Shown here: positions 52,265 through 61,865 of the stretch, in pieces
How positions within the stretch are numbered: position 1 is the stretch's first letter
Layout: each line of letters begins with the position of its first letter
Origin: Janthinobacterium sp.
GTDB lineage: Bacteria > Pseudomonadota > Gammaproteobacteria > Burkholderiales > Chitinibacteraceae
Assembly (NCBI GenBank): GCA_025360045.1
Contig: JANYCY010000052.1
Location: 114,189 to 178,188, forward strand
DNA: 64,000 nt
Reading direction: 5' to 3'
The notes under the pieces: generated by a model
Database searches by the model: none
Seen by the model: only the letters and a program-made list of their open reading frames with translations
What the model was told of the DNA's origin: nothing
Position numbers and translations under genes: made by a program

Positions 52265-54295
52265 TTAGTTCAACGGCACACTTTGCGAGGTTTCCACACC
52301 ACTTGGAAATTTCACTTTCACCACCAGCTGCGCGTCAGCGGGGATCGGGCAAGCCACCGCCGATAAAGTGCCGGTAAATTGCGAAACCACCGCCGTACTG
52401 GGCACCGTAAAGCTAGCTAGGCCCGATAATTGCGCAGGATTATTAATCGCATTGCCCAGCGCATCGACCAAGACGGTTTGGGTGATTTCTAAATCGACCT
52501 GTGTTTTAGCCGGTAGCACATTGCCATTAGTATCCCGCGCAGCAAAGGCAAATTGGCTGAGCAAGCTACCCGAGGCACACAGCTTGCCGGTACTCAAAGG
52601 GTAAGTAAGTACATTGCTACCCAAGGCGCTTGCAGACCAAATAATCACTCGGCTACTGGACACATGAATGGTTTTAGCCACCGAGGCAGGAATACTTGCC
52701 GACCTCAATACGCCGTTATATTGCCCATCCGGCCCGTTGTAGATGCCATCACCATTAAAATCGATAAAAGGCTCAACATAGGCACTGCCATCAACCGCTA
52801 ATAGGGACATGGGCGCGGCGTGTGCGCTTTCATCGGCATTTAAGAATGCCTCTCCCTGATCCGACCAGCTTTCCCCCGTATCAAACACTCCGTTACCATT
52901 TAGATCATTAAAGCTCTCTTCCCCCACCATATGCGCCAGCACCGTCATTCGCCCCGCTCCGACTAGCTTCTGCCGATTACCCGAGCTAACTAACGTAACG
53001 TTGCACGCCCCATTCACCATGCTGCAGCGTGGTGTAATCGTGCCTATGCCGCCTTCGGTCATAAAGCTCACCGCAGAGCCATCGGGCACAGGGTTACCAA
53101 AGCGATCCGATGCCCTTGCCGTTAGCACCACACTATTGCCATCCACCGTATAAAACTCTGGATTCGAAATATCCGCAGATAAGCTAAAACCATTTTGATG
53201 CGGCAAGCCGGTTGAAATCGTCAAGGCATTAGACTGGCTGCTAATCAGGGGCGACGCGCCGCGCAGCACCGCCGTAACGCGCACCACCGTACTGACCGCC
53301 CCTGCATTCACGACCACCTGCACCAAGCCGGTTCCTGGCTGGCTTTGCCCCGCGCTCTGCACCAAGGAAATCCCGCCCACCGTGGTATTCAAAGTGAAAT
53401 CAACCCATTGCCCACCCAAGGGGCTGCCCTGCAAATCTTTCACTTTAAATTGCACTATGGCACTGGTATTGCCCCCTGTTCCCGGCAGGGCAATTAACTC
53501 GGGCACGGCGCTCACAAACTCAATATTTCCTGCCGCAGCGGCCAGCACAGAAAGCGTAGCTTTAGACGAGCGACTCACACCGCCCAAGGTGGCTGTTGCG
53601 GTGATTTCATCCGAGCCCGCGCAAGATTTATCTTGATACGTTGTGGATGCGCTGGCCGTTTTGACGCCATTCACGCTATTCACAATCGATAATACAGGGG
53701 ATGACAACAGCGCCTTGCCCGCTTCTGCGCAAGGCGAACTAAAGCTGACACTCACGGGCGTTTCTAGGGCCAAGCCTGTTTCGCTATTACTGAGGGTGAC
53801 CGACACGCCCACGCTGCCGCCAGCCGACAGCGTACTTAAATCAAGCTTTGGGGCGCTCAAGGCAAAATTCAGCGATCTAACGCTGTAATTAAAGGCGGTG
53901 CTATACGATTTACCTTCGATATCAATAGTGGCGTTGATGGCGTCTGCGCCGGTATTGTCGTTGGTAATCAGCTGTGACTGCGCCCGACCTGACGCATCGG
54001 TTAGCACCGTATCGGGGCTGATTTTGCTAAGGGTAGAGGTGCTTACGCCGAGTTTGACGACGCGATTACTCAGAGGCAGGCCCTTGGCATCACTTAGATT
54101 CACCACAAGGGTGGCAATCGAATTGGCATAAACCGTGGTGGAAACCTGCCCTGCCGCATCTTGTAAAGAAACGGCCAATTGCGCAGCACCACTGGCAACA
54201 GCTACAGCGCTGGCGGTGCCACTTTTGACATCACTCGCCCCGCCGCCACAGGCCGCCAGCACTGCAAACAGCAAAATAATGAGAACGCCCCGCAT
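52265..54295 (-). CDS. Lipoprotein with bacterial Ig-like (Big-1) repeats
   Basis: A ~676-residue surface lipoprotein. The lipobox is VLAAC near residue 16 (after IILLFAVLAAC), then Gly/Ser, then several tandem Ig-like beta domains with the Big-1 pattern (LVVNLSDAKGLPLSNRVVKL, VTLSNSETGLALETPVSVSF, LTARASDRFGNPVPDGSAV). An embedded EF-hand-like Asp-rich stretch (DLNGNGVFDTGESW, DFNGDGIYNGPDG) suggests calcium binding. Likely an adhesin or structural cell-surface protein; partner unknown. ATG 54295 is used; GTG 54307 is also in frame. Confidence 0.8.
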   Translation of the reverse strand: MRGVLIILLFAVLAACGGGASDVKSGTASAVAVASGAAQLAVSLQDAAGQVSTTVYANSIATLVVNLSDAKGLPLSNRVVKLGVSTSTLSKISPDTVLTDASGRAQSQLITNDNTGADAINATIDIEGKSYSTAFNYSVRSLNFALSAPKLDLSTLSAGGSVGVSVTLSNSETGLALETPVSVSFSSPCAEAGKALLSSPVLSIVNSVNGVKTASASTTYQDKSCAGSDEITATATLGGVSRSSKATLSVLAAAAGNIEFVSAVPELIALPGTGGNTSAIVQFKVKDLQGSPLGGQWVDFTLNTTVGGISLVQSAGQSQPGTGLVQVVVNAGAVSTVVRVTAVLRGASPLISSQSNALTISTGLPHQNGFSLSADISNPEFYTVDGNSVVLTARASDRFGNPVPDGSAVSFMTEGGIGTITPRCSMVNGACNVTLVSSGNRQKLVGAGRMTVLAHMVGEESFNDLNGNGVFDTGESWSDQGEAFLNADESAHAAPMSLLAVDGSAYVEPFIDFNGDGIYNGPDGQYNGVLRSASIPASVAKTIHVSSSRVIIWSASALGSNVLTYPLSTGKLCASGSLLSQFAFAARDTNGNVLPAKTQVDLEITQTVLVDALGNAINNPAQLSGLASFTVPSTAVVSQFTGTLSAVACPIPADAQLVVKVKFPSGVETSQSVPLN

Positions 54296-54425
54296 CGCTT
54301 TGTCCACTTATTGTCATCTCAGTGGCATTTATAGCAAAGGTAGGGCGTAGAAGCTTGTCAGATTATCGCAAGCGATTAATAAAGGATTATCCTGACTCAT
54401 GCTACGCAACGGAAAACCCAAGTCT

Positions 54426-54490
54426 CGAACCACGAAGGACACAGCGTTTCATAGAGAAAAGCCAATAAGCTGATCCGTTTATTGGCTTTT
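54426..54490. repeat. R4 repeat with adjacent hairpin
   Basis: CGAACCACGAAGGACACAG (R4), followed by AAAAGCCAATAA and TTTATTGGCTTTT (54457-54490), a 12-base stem with A/T ends. The hairpin could terminate transcription from either side; it lies in the 282-base spacer between the Ig-like and deacetylase genes. Confidence 0.55.
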
Positions 54491-54577
54491 CGGCAGATTC
54501 CAAAACCAAACATAGGCATGCAGCTGCAACCTTAATCAAAACAAACAATATAGATCAATTCAGCCGATTGATGCCTC

Positions 54578-55516
54578 TTAGTCTTCAGACAATTCTTTAA
54601 TATGCGCCGCCACACTCCGCCCCAAGGCCGAAAGATCGTAGCCGCCCTCTAAAAAAGACACAATTCGCCCCTCTGCATACTGACTAGCTACTTTCATGAG
54701 CTGCTTGGTAACCCAAGCATAATCCGCCTCCACCAAGCCCATAGTCGACATTTCGTCCTCTAAATGGGCGTCAAAGCCGGCAGAAATCAAGATCAATTGC
54801 GGGGCAAACTCATTTAAAATCGGCAACCATTTCTCTAGCACCAAGTCACGAAAATGGGCACCCGTTGTGCCGCGCGGCATGGGGAAGTTGCGCATATTCG
54901 CGCCACGTGGCGTATCCCCTGAATAAGGGAAAAAAGGATGCTGAAAGAAACTCACCATCATCACACGATCTTCTTCACAGAAGATATCTTCGGTGCCATT
55001 GCCGTGGTGTACGTCAAAATCGACGATCACCACCCGCTCTAAGCCATATTGATCGATGGCATAACGTGCTGCGACCGCCACATTATTAAAAAAACAAAAG
55101 CCCATCGCATTGTTTTTTTCTGCATGGTGACCAGGTGGGCGCACACCGCAAAAAGCATTCGCCGCCTTGCCTTGCATCACCGCATCCACCGCAGCAATGC
55201 CTGCACCCGCCGCATGGTAAGCGGCTCGCAAGGTAAAGGGATTCATTGCGGTGTCTGGGTCGGCATGCACAAAGCCATGCGTGGGTGAAATCATCGCCAA
55301 GCGATCTAAATACGCCAAGCCATGCACACGCGCCAATTGCTCACGCGTGGCAGCAGGCGCATCAAGATGTAAAAGAAAGTCCCAAATCCCTGCCGCCATA
55401 AGGCGATCTTTAATCGCCTCTAGCCGCTCAGGGCATTCAGGATGCCCCTTGCCCATATCGTGCATCGCACAGGCAGGGTGACTAATATAAGCGCTAGGAC
55501 CACAACTCACAGGCAC
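54578..55516 (-). CDS. Histone deacetylase-family zinc amidohydrolase
   Basis: A 312-residue class II-type deacetylase-like enzyme (acetylpolyamine or acuC-like substrates). Active-site motifs: GVRPPGHHAEKNNAMGFCFF (catalytic His pair), VDFDVHHGNGTEDIF (zinc Asp/His), ISAGFDAHLEDEM (zinc Asp) and LEGGYDLSAL. The ORF starts with GTG 55516; GTG 55510 has a better ribosome-site spacing. Single gene; substrate not predictable. Confidence 0.9.
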   Translation of the reverse strand: MPVSCGPSAYISHPACAMHDMGKGHPECPERLEAIKDRLMAAGIWDFLLHLDAPAATREQLARVHGLAYLDRLAMISPTHGFVHADPDTAMNPFTLRAAYHAAGAGIAAVDAVMQGKAANAFCGVRPPGHHAEKNNAMGFCFFNNVAVAARYAIDQYGLERVVIVDFDVHHGNGTEDIFCEEDRVMMVSFFQHPFFPYSGDTPRGANMRNFPMPRGTTGAHFRDLVLEKWLPILNEFAPQLILISAGFDAHLEDEMSTMGLVEADYAWVTKQLMKVASQYAEGRIVSFLEGGYDLSALGRSVAAHIKELSED

Positions 55517-55693
55517 GACCCCTTTAAAGACAAGCAGCTATTTAAACGATCAAATTCAGCCAGAAAAAAGCGAACTCTGCTTCATTCTGACTGCTAGTTT
55601 ACGCCTTAGGCAAATACACTGGCAACGAAAGCGAATAGACAGTTTGCCATTCATGGTCAACACTGAAGTGATCAATAAACAGGAAGCCATCTC

Positions 55694-56605
55694 ATGGCAC
55701 CACGCTTGCCCGCGGTACTCAAACAACTCGAAGCCATCATCCTTGGCAAGCCGATTCAAATTCGCCAAGCCTTATCTTGCCTGCTGGCGCAAGGCCATTT
55801 GTTGATTGAAGATTTGCCCGGAGTCGGCAAAACCACGCTCGCCCATGCTTTGGCCCGCACGCTGGGGCTAAAGTTCCAGCGCGTTCAGTTCACCAGTGAC
55901 CTACTCCCTGCGGATCTCACTGGCGTATCGATTTTTGATCGAGAAAACCAGCGTTTTCAGTTTCACCATGGCCCGCTGTTTACTCAACTTTTGCTAGCCG
56001 ACGAGATTAACCGCGCCTCACCCAAAACGCAGTCGGCCCTGCTCGAAGCAATGGAAGAAGGCCAAGTCACGGCAGACGGCACAACTTGGCCCCTGCCTGA
56101 ACCTTTTTTTGTGATTGCTACGCAAAATCCATCTCACCAAATCGGCACATTTTTACTACCCGAATCGCAACTCGACCGATTTTTAATGCGCATTGAACTA
56201 GGCTACCCAGATACACAAGCCGAACGCGCCATGCTAGCAGGCTCTGATCGACGCCACTTAATTGAAGCCTTGGCAGAAGCCATCAGCAGTACAGATTTAC
56301 AAGCCAGCCAAAAAACGGTTCGCGAAGTCCATATCGCCCCCGCTCTACTTGATTATGTACAAGCGCTGATTGCCGCCTCGCGCCAACCGGGGCGTTTTAT
56401 GTGTGGCCTATCGCCCCGCGCCGCCTTAGGCCTACTGCACGCAGCACAAGCATGGGCATGGCTAGACGGCCGCGACTTAGTTTTACCCGAAGACATTCAA
56501 GCGATCTTTGTGCCAGTCACCCAACACCGACTGGTGATGCCAGGCAGCGGCAAAGCGGCTGTGGATATGGTGAAAGCACTTATTTTAGAAACCAGTATTC
56601 CGTAA
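55694..56605 (+). CDS. MoxR-family AAA+ ATPase
   Basis: A 303-residue chaperone-type AAA+ ATPase: Walker A DLPGVGKTTLAHALAR (~36-51), FTSDLLPADLTG, Walker B LLLADEINRASPKTQSALLE with AMEEGQV, sensor FVIATQNP, and LSPRAALGLLHAAQAWAWL in the lid. MoxR proteins work with DUF58 and TgpA partners. A repeat block now separates it from those genes (57.1-60.0 kb), but order and strand are conserved. AGGAAG ribosome site precedes the ATG. Confidence 0.9.
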   Translation: MAPRLPAVLKQLEAIILGKPIQIRQALSCLLAQGHLLIEDLPGVGKTTLAHALARTLGLKFQRVQFTSDLLPADLTGVSIFDRENQRFQFHHGPLFTQLLLADEINRASPKTQSALLEAMEEGQVTADGTTWPLPEPFFVIATQNPSHQIGTFLLPESQLDRFLMRIELGYPDTQAERAMLAGSDRRHLIEALAEAISSTDLQASQKTVREVHIAPALLDYVQALIAASRQPGRFMCGLSPRAALGLLHAAQAWAWLDGRDLVLPEDIQAIFVPVTQHRLVMPGSGKAAVDMVKALILETSIP

Positions 56606-56649
56606 GTGGCATCGAAGAAGTGACTGATGTCACATAGCTAAACCCACCC

Positions 56650-57050
56650 TTGAGCCACAGAGAGCACAGAGGACACGGAGTTTCACGGAGAAAACCAAGG
56701 CTTGAATTAAGTTATTTTCTAGGTTTTAAGTATCGAGAACGTAGTCATTATCTGTATTTAAAAATCCAGCAATTGGAGTTCGTATCGCCGCTAGTTGCAC
56801 GGGATTTAAATCTCCCCTTGAAACACGCAAGCTCCGAACAAGCGGGGCGGGGGATCGCTTGGGAGCGAGGCAGCGAGCCAATCCCGCCCGCCGCCGACTC
56901 GATTGGACCGCAGCAGGGGCCTTCGTGTTTTTGATGTTGTAGCTTGGCTTCGTTTCTTGTCCACACAAGAAAGGAAGGTCCAGCGGGACGCCCGCACCGA
57001 AACCAACGTGCCGAAGGCACTAAAAAGGTCTTTTTGATTTTTTTTATTTG
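56650..57050 (-). repeat. R4 block and reverse-oriented R3 copy within the MoxR-DUF58 junction
   Basis: 56650-56710: CACAGAGAGCACAGAGGACA (R4). 56808-57050: a partial R3 in reverse orientation (CCCCTTGAAACACGCAAGC, GGGAGCGAGGCAGCGAGCC, TTTCTTGTCCACACAAGAAA, GTGCCGAAGGCACTAAAAAG). No gene. It widens the moxR-DUF58 gap to 476 bases, where related clusters are usually tight. Confidence 0.75.
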
Positions 57051-57081
57051 CAGACCCAACTCCCCCTTGCTCGAGGCTTAA

Positions 57082-58032
57082 ATGGCGCAACTCAATGCTC
57101 TTTCTAAGTTAAAACACATCCGGCAAGACTGGTTTAACCAGCGCCACCCAGTGCAAAGCGGTGCAACGACGCTTAAGTACGATCGTATCTATATCTTGCC
57201 CAGCAGCTTTGGCTATGCGCTGGGTTTTACCGCTTTGCTTATTTTGATTGGGGCGATTAATTACCAGCTCAGTTTGGGCTATTTGTTTATCTTTACCCTC
57301 CTCGGCCTCGCCCATGCAGCACTGCTGCGCACCTTTAGAAATTTACTCAGCCTTCGCCTACAGCTATTTGATGCCCCCGCCGTTTTTGCAGGCGAGGCGG
57401 CGGTGTTTCCATTGCAGATCAGCCACAGCAGCAAGCTTGCACGGCACGCTATTTTTTTTCACTTCAAGCATCAGCCCCTCGTTGCCAGTGGGCTGATTGA
57501 TAGCGAGATTCAGCTCGCCATCCCTCTACAAACATTACAACGCGGCTGGCTCTCTGCGCCCACGCTTCATTTATCGAGCGATTACCCCGTCGGCTGGTGT
57601 CATGCATGGAGCTATCTGAATAGCAGCGCACGTTGCTTAGTTTGGCCCAATCCAGAAATCGACCCGCCACCCTGGCCGCAATCGGGCGATCAGGGCCAAG
57701 CCCATGGCCGAGGGGAAGAAGACTTTGCAGGCTTACGCCCCTATCAAGCGGGGGACTCCTTACGCAGAATTGCTTGGAAGCAAGCCGCACACAGCGATAC
57801 CTTGCCGGTTAAGTTTTTTGAAGCGCAAGGCAGCGCATCGCAGATATTTAGCTGGGATCAGCTGAGCAAGCTCGATACCGAAGCGCGTTTATCTAGATTA
57901 TGTGCATGGATCCTTGCCGCCCAACTTATGGGCACGCCCTATGGTTTATCGCTCCCACAGCGACAAATCGATGCCGCGCTTGGCGAAGCCCACCAAATCA
58001 ACTGTTTGAATGCTCTGGCTCTGTTTGAATGA
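57082..58032 (+). CDS. DUF58-domain membrane-associated protein
   Basis: A 316-residue protein with two TM helices near residues 33-75 (LGFTALLILIGAINYQL then SLGYLFIFTLLGLAHAALL). The DUF58 (vWA-like) signature is GRGEEDFAGLRPYQAGDSLR then RIAWKQAAHS (~215-245). DUF58 proteins are the partners of MoxR ATPases. Its stop overlaps the TgpA start by four bases (ATGA), so the pair is translationally coupled. Confidence 0.88.
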   Translation: MAQLNALSKLKHIRQDWFNQRHPVQSGATTLKYDRIYILPSSFGYALGFTALLILIGAINYQLSLGYLFIFTLLGLAHAALLRTFRNLLSLRLQLFDAPAVFAGEAAVFPLQISHSSKLARHAIFFHFKHQPLVASGLIDSEIQLAIPLQTLQRGWLSAPTLHLSSDYPVGWCHAWSYLNSSARCLVWPNPEIDPPPWPQSGDQGQAHGRGEEDFAGLRPYQAGDSLRRIAWKQAAHSDTLPVKFFEAQGSASQIFSWDQLSKLDTEARLSRLCAWILAAQLMGTPYGLSLPQRQIDAALGEAHQINCLNALALFE

Positions 58033-59969
58033 ACCCACCACTCGCCCGCATGCCCATGCACTATTTAATCGCCACCTTTGCATTGGTGCTGGCCCCTCAT
58101 TGCTTGCGCTTTAGCCCTTGGCTCATCTTGGCTCTGGCGTCACTTTTACTTTGGCGATCGTGGATTAGCTATAAGGGCAAGGTATTGCCCTCCACCTCCT
58201 TCAGCCTCTTGCTCGCCATTGGTTTGTTTGTACTTATTTGGCTGGAATACCAAAGCCTGATTGGCCGACAAGGCGGGGTTGCAGCACTGGCAAGCCTTGC
58301 TACGCTCAAGCTATTTGAAACCCGTAGCCAGCGAGATGTAAAAGTCATTAGCCTGCTCGCTTACTTCTTAGTTGGGGCGGGCTTTTTAAGCGTGCCTTCA
58401 CAATGGATGCTGCTATGGTCCTTGCTCGCTATGTTGGCTATCACTGGGCAACTTATGCTTTGGCAAAGCCCGCAGCCTTGGCGCTTATTGGGTAAGCAAC
58501 TTATTTTTATGTTGTGTGAAGCCCTACCTTTGGCGCTACTCCTCTTTGTTTTTTTTCCTAGAATGCAGCCGCTTTGGAGTATGCCAGACGAGCAAGTCGG
58601 CGCACGCACAGGCCTAAGCGATGAAATGCGCCCTGGCAACTTTAGCCATTTGGCTCGCGATGAGTCGATGGCTTTTAGGGTGGAGTTTGATAACCGCATT
58701 CCCAAGCCATCGGCAAGATACTGGCGCGGCCCCGTATTCGATCTTTTTGATGGCGATGCATGGCTGCAAGTGCCGCTCGATCAAGCGGGCGGCCCAAACG
58801 TTACGCCGAGTGGCCCCACCATCGGCTACACCATCACCATGGAGCCGCACAATCGCAACTGGTTGCTGGCGATGGATATTCCTAGCGAATTACCCGACAC
58901 CGCGCTGATCAGCAATCGCCTTCAGGCCGTCAATAGCTCGCCTATCACCCAGCGGCAGCGCTATCACTTAAGCAGTTTTACCGCTTGGCAGACCAGCAAC
59001 GACGACACGGTGAGTAGCGCCCTGCAACTCCCCAAGTTTGGCAATCCACAAGCCAGAAAACTTGCCGCCAGCTGGCAAACACTGCCACCACTCGAGCGCA
59101 TCAACAAGGGGCTGCAGTTTTTAAAGAGCGGCGGCTTTAGCTATACCTTGCAGCCCCCTTTATCGAACGGCCGCAATGGCATCGATGATTTTCTCTTTAT
59201 TCATAAACAAGGATTTTGCGAGCACTACGCCAGTAGCTTTGCCTTTTTAATGCGTGCCGCAGGCGTGCCGAGCCGCGTGGTCGGCGGCTATCAAGGCGGG
59301 GAATGGAATAATCGGGGCAAATATTTAATGGTCCGCCAAGCCAATGCCCACGCTTGGACCGAAGTGTGGCTTGCTCAAACTGGCTGGCAAAGAGTCGATC
59401 CTACCGCCGTAATTGCGCCATCCCGCATCGATAACGGCTTAGCCATCAACCTCGGGCAAACCGACACCCTACCCTTTATGGAGGGCGCGCCACCCGCATG
59501 GATTCATGAGCTGCGCTTAAATTGGGATAGCTTGATCAATGGCTGGAATCAATGGGTCATGGGCTACGACACGCACAAGCAGATGCAGCTGTTCAAAAAA
59601 CTAGGCATTTCAGAAATTCTTTCCGCTGAATTTATTGTGCGCATGATTTTAGCCATCAGCTTGGTGCTCGCCCTGTTGTTTTTACTCGCCATGCGCAACG
59701 CCCCCGCCAAATGCGATCCTGCCCGCCTAGCTTGGCAGCGATTCACCCGCAAGCTGGCACGCAAAGGCTGTAGCCAGCCTGTTTATGAAGGCCCGCTTAC
59801 GTTTAGCCTGCGCGCCAGCTTGCAATTCCCTCAACATCATGACGCGATTCATTACATTACTCAGCAGTACATCGCTAGCCGCTATGGAAAGGATTCCACG
59901 GCACTTTTAAAGCTTCAGAAAGCAGTACGTTATTTCTCGTGTAATCAAATCAAACGCAGCCTGTTATGA
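58029..59969 (+). CDS. TgpA-type transglutaminase-like membrane protein
   Basis: A 646-residue protein: about five or six N-terminal TM helices (~1-170, DUF3488), a periplasmic transglutaminase-like domain with a Cys-His-Asp triad (GFCEHYASSFAFLMRAAGVP; NAHAWTEVWL; WQRVDPTAVI; ~395-485), one further TM helix (~535-560) and a C-terminal DUF4129-like tail. Pseudomonas TgpA is essential in some strains. Works with the MoxR and DUF58 genes upstream. Substrate in the envelope unknown. Confidence 0.88.
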   Translation: MNPPLARMPMHYLIATFALVLAPHCLRFSPWLILALASLLLWRSWISYKGKVLPSTSFSLLLAIGLFVLIWLEYQSLIGRQGGVAALASLATLKLFETRSQRDVKVISLLAYFLVGAGFLSVPSQWMLLWSLLAMLAITGQLMLWQSPQPWRLLGKQLIFMLCEALPLALLLFVFFPRMQPLWSMPDEQVGARTGLSDEMRPGNFSHLARDESMAFRVEFDNRIPKPSARYWRGPVFDLFDGDAWLQVPLDQAGGPNVTPSGPTIGYTITMEPHNRNWLLAMDIPSELPDTALISNRLQAVNSSPITQRQRYHLSSFTAWQTSNDDTVSSALQLPKFGNPQARKLAASWQTLPPLERINKGLQFLKSGGFSYTLQPPLSNGRNGIDDFLFIHKQGFCEHYASSFAFLMRAAGVPSRVVGGYQGGEWNNRGKYLMVRQANAHAWTEVWLAQTGWQRVDPTAVIAPSRIDNGLAINLGQTDTLPFMEGAPPAWIHELRLNWDSLINGWNQWVMGYDTHKQMQLFKKLGISEILSAEFIVRMILAISLVLALLFLLAMRNAPAKCDPARLAWQRFTRKLARKGCSQPVYEGPLTFSLRASLQFPQHHDAIHYITQQYIASRYGKDSTALLKLQKAVRYFSCNQIKRSLL

Positions 59970-59997
59970 TTCAGGCACCCCATCTGAGCCTGCCCCT

Positions 59998-61098
59998 ATG
60001 TCCTCATTTCTGCCTGAGCCCCCATTTAGCCACGATCAACGCAGCAAAATCGGCGTTTTGCTAGTTAATTTAGGCACGCCTACGGCCCCTACGCCCAAAG
60101 CAATCCGCCCCTATCTGCGTCAATTTCTCTCCGACCCTAGAGTGGTAGAAATACCCAAAGCAATTTGGTGGGTCATTCTAAACGCCTTTATCTTGCCTTT
60201 TCGCCCCAAAAAAACGGCGGCTAAATATGCAAGTGTATGGATGAGTGAAGGTTCCCCCCTAAAAGTCTGGACAATGAAACAGGCTAAGCTTTTAAAAGGC
60301 TGGCTAGGTGAGCAAGGTCATCAAGAAGTTTTAGTCGACTATGCCATGCGTTATGGCCAGCCTTCGATTGCAGCACAGATGGATAAGCTGAAAGCTGCTG
60401 GTTGTGAAAAATTACTGATCCTACCGCTGTATCCACAATATTCGGCCAGCACCAGCGCTACCGTGATTGATGAAGTCGGCCGAGTGCTCGCCACCTACCG
60501 CAACCAGCCCGCCATTCGCAGCGTACGCAGTTTTCATGACGACGAAGGGTATATTAAAGCGCTAGCTGGGCGGGTACGTGAGTACTGGCAGGCCAAGGGA
60601 CGAGGGGATCATTTACTCATGAGTTTTCACGGCGTGCCGCGCTATACCTTGGATAAGGGCGACCCTTATCACTGCTATTGCCGCAAAACCGGCCGCCTTT
60701 TAGCGGAAGAACTGGACCTTGCCGAATCAGAATACACCGTCGCCTTTCAATCTCGCTTTGGCAAAGCAGAATGGCTGCAACCCTATGTGGCCGCGACCTT
60801 AAAAAACCTCGCAAAGGCGAACACCGGTCGGCTCGATGTAATCTGCCCAGGGTTTGTAGCTGACTGCTTAGAAACACTAGAAGAAATAGCCATCGAAGGA
60901 AAACAGGACTATTTACAGGCCGGCGGTAAGGACTACCACTTCATTCCCTGCCTGAATGACAGTCCTCTTTGGATCGATGCTTTAACCGCGCTGACAAAAA
61001 AAGAACTTTCTGGCTGGCTACTTACTGACAACACTGCTATAGACAATACACAACAATGCACATTAAGCAGGGCCCAAGCTTTAGGTGCACAAAATTAA
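59998..61098 (+). CDS. hemH: Ferrochelatase
   Basis: A 366-residue enzyme inserting Fe2+ into protoporphyrin IX, the last step of haem synthesis. Motifs: VLLVNLGTPTAPTPKAIRPY at the start, ILPLYPQYSASTSATVIDEV, the metal-chelating His in SFHGVPRYTLDKGDPY (~207), and the conserved Glu in CPGFVADCLETLEEI. A 27-residue hydrophilic C-terminal tail lies beyond the usual end. It starts 28 bases after the TgpA gene and could be read through from it. Confidence 0.95.
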   Translation: MSSFLPEPPFSHDQRSKIGVLLVNLGTPTAPTPKAIRPYLRQFLSDPRVVEIPKAIWWVILNAFILPFRPKKTAAKYASVWMSEGSPLKVWTMKQAKLLKGWLGEQGHQEVLVDYAMRYGQPSIAAQMDKLKAAGCEKLLILPLYPQYSASTSATVIDEVGRVLATYRNQPAIRSVRSFHDDEGYIKALAGRVREYWQAKGRGDHLLMSFHGVPRYTLDKGDPYHCYCRKTGRLLAEELDLAESEYTVAFQSRFGKAEWLQPYVAATLKNLAKANTGRLDVICPGFVADCLETLEEIAIEGKQDYLQAGGKDYHFIPCLNDSPLWIDALTALTKKELSGWLLTDNTAIDNTQQCTLSRAQALGAQN

Positions 61099-61166
61099 CT
61101 TGGGTATTAAAGAAATTACAGTTAAACTGCCGGTAAGCTTATTCTTACAAAACGAGGGTTCAGAAC

Positions 61167-61865
61167 ATGAGCACAAAGCTCTTTCTCGCTGAAGACGACC
61201 TAATTCTCGCTGACGCTCTGAAAACCAGCCTGTCTCAGGCTGACTTTCAAGTTGATTGCGTGAACGATGGCGCACTTGCCTTACAAATTTTACTGCACAA
61301 CGACTACGAAGTTGTGGTGTTGGACGTTGGCTTGCCAAACATGGATGGCTTGCAAGTATTAAAGAACGTCCGTCAGCACAAGCCTTCCCTTCCTATCTTG
61401 ATCCTGACGGCTCTTGATGGCTTGGAAGATCGCGTAGCCGGTTTAGATGCAGGTGCCGATGATTATCTCGCTAAGCCTTTTGAGTTCTCTGAACTTGAAG
61501 CGCGTTTGCGTGCCTTGCTCCGTCGCAGCAAAATCTTACCGCAGTCCGTACAGCAACTCGGCAATCTGCGCTTAGATCGCGCTGGCCAACGTGCTTGGTG
61601 CAACGACACTCCGCTGGATCTATCTGCCCGTGAACTCACCGTATTGGAAATCTTGATGTCCAATATTGATCGTGTAGTCACTAAAGAGCAGATCGTGAGC
61701 GAGCTGGGTTCAGAAAACGCTGAAGTTGGCCTCAATGCCATCGAAGTGTATGTTCACCGCCTACGCAAGAAGCTTGATCCTTGCGGCGTAGTGATTCGTA
61801 CCATCCGTGGTCTTGGCTATTTACTCGAGAAGCAACCTCCTCAAGCGCAGGATGTTGAGGGGTAA
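61167..61865 (+). CDS. OmpR-family response regulator (QseB/TctD-like)
   Basis: A 232-residue regulator: receiver domain with the acidic pocket AEDDLILADAL and phospho-Asp in VVLDVGLPNMDG (~52), and Lys in LAKPFEFSELEARL. The C-terminal winged helix is typical (LSARELTVLEILMSNIDRVV; NAIEVYVHRLRKKL). The partner kinase follows with a 14-base overlap. The signal is unknown; gene order matches QseBC/TctDE-like systems. Confidence 0.92.
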   Translation: MSTKLFLAEDDLILADALKTSLSQADFQVDCVNDGALALQILLHNDYEVVVLDVGLPNMDGLQVLKNVRQHKPSLPILILTALDGLEDRVAGLDAGADDYLAKPFEFSELEARLRALLRRSKILPQSVQQLGNLRLDRAGQRAWCNDTPLDLSARELTVLEILMSNIDRVVTKEQIVSELGSENAEVGLNAIEVYVHRLRKKLDPCGVVIRTIRGLGYLLEKQPPQAQDVEG

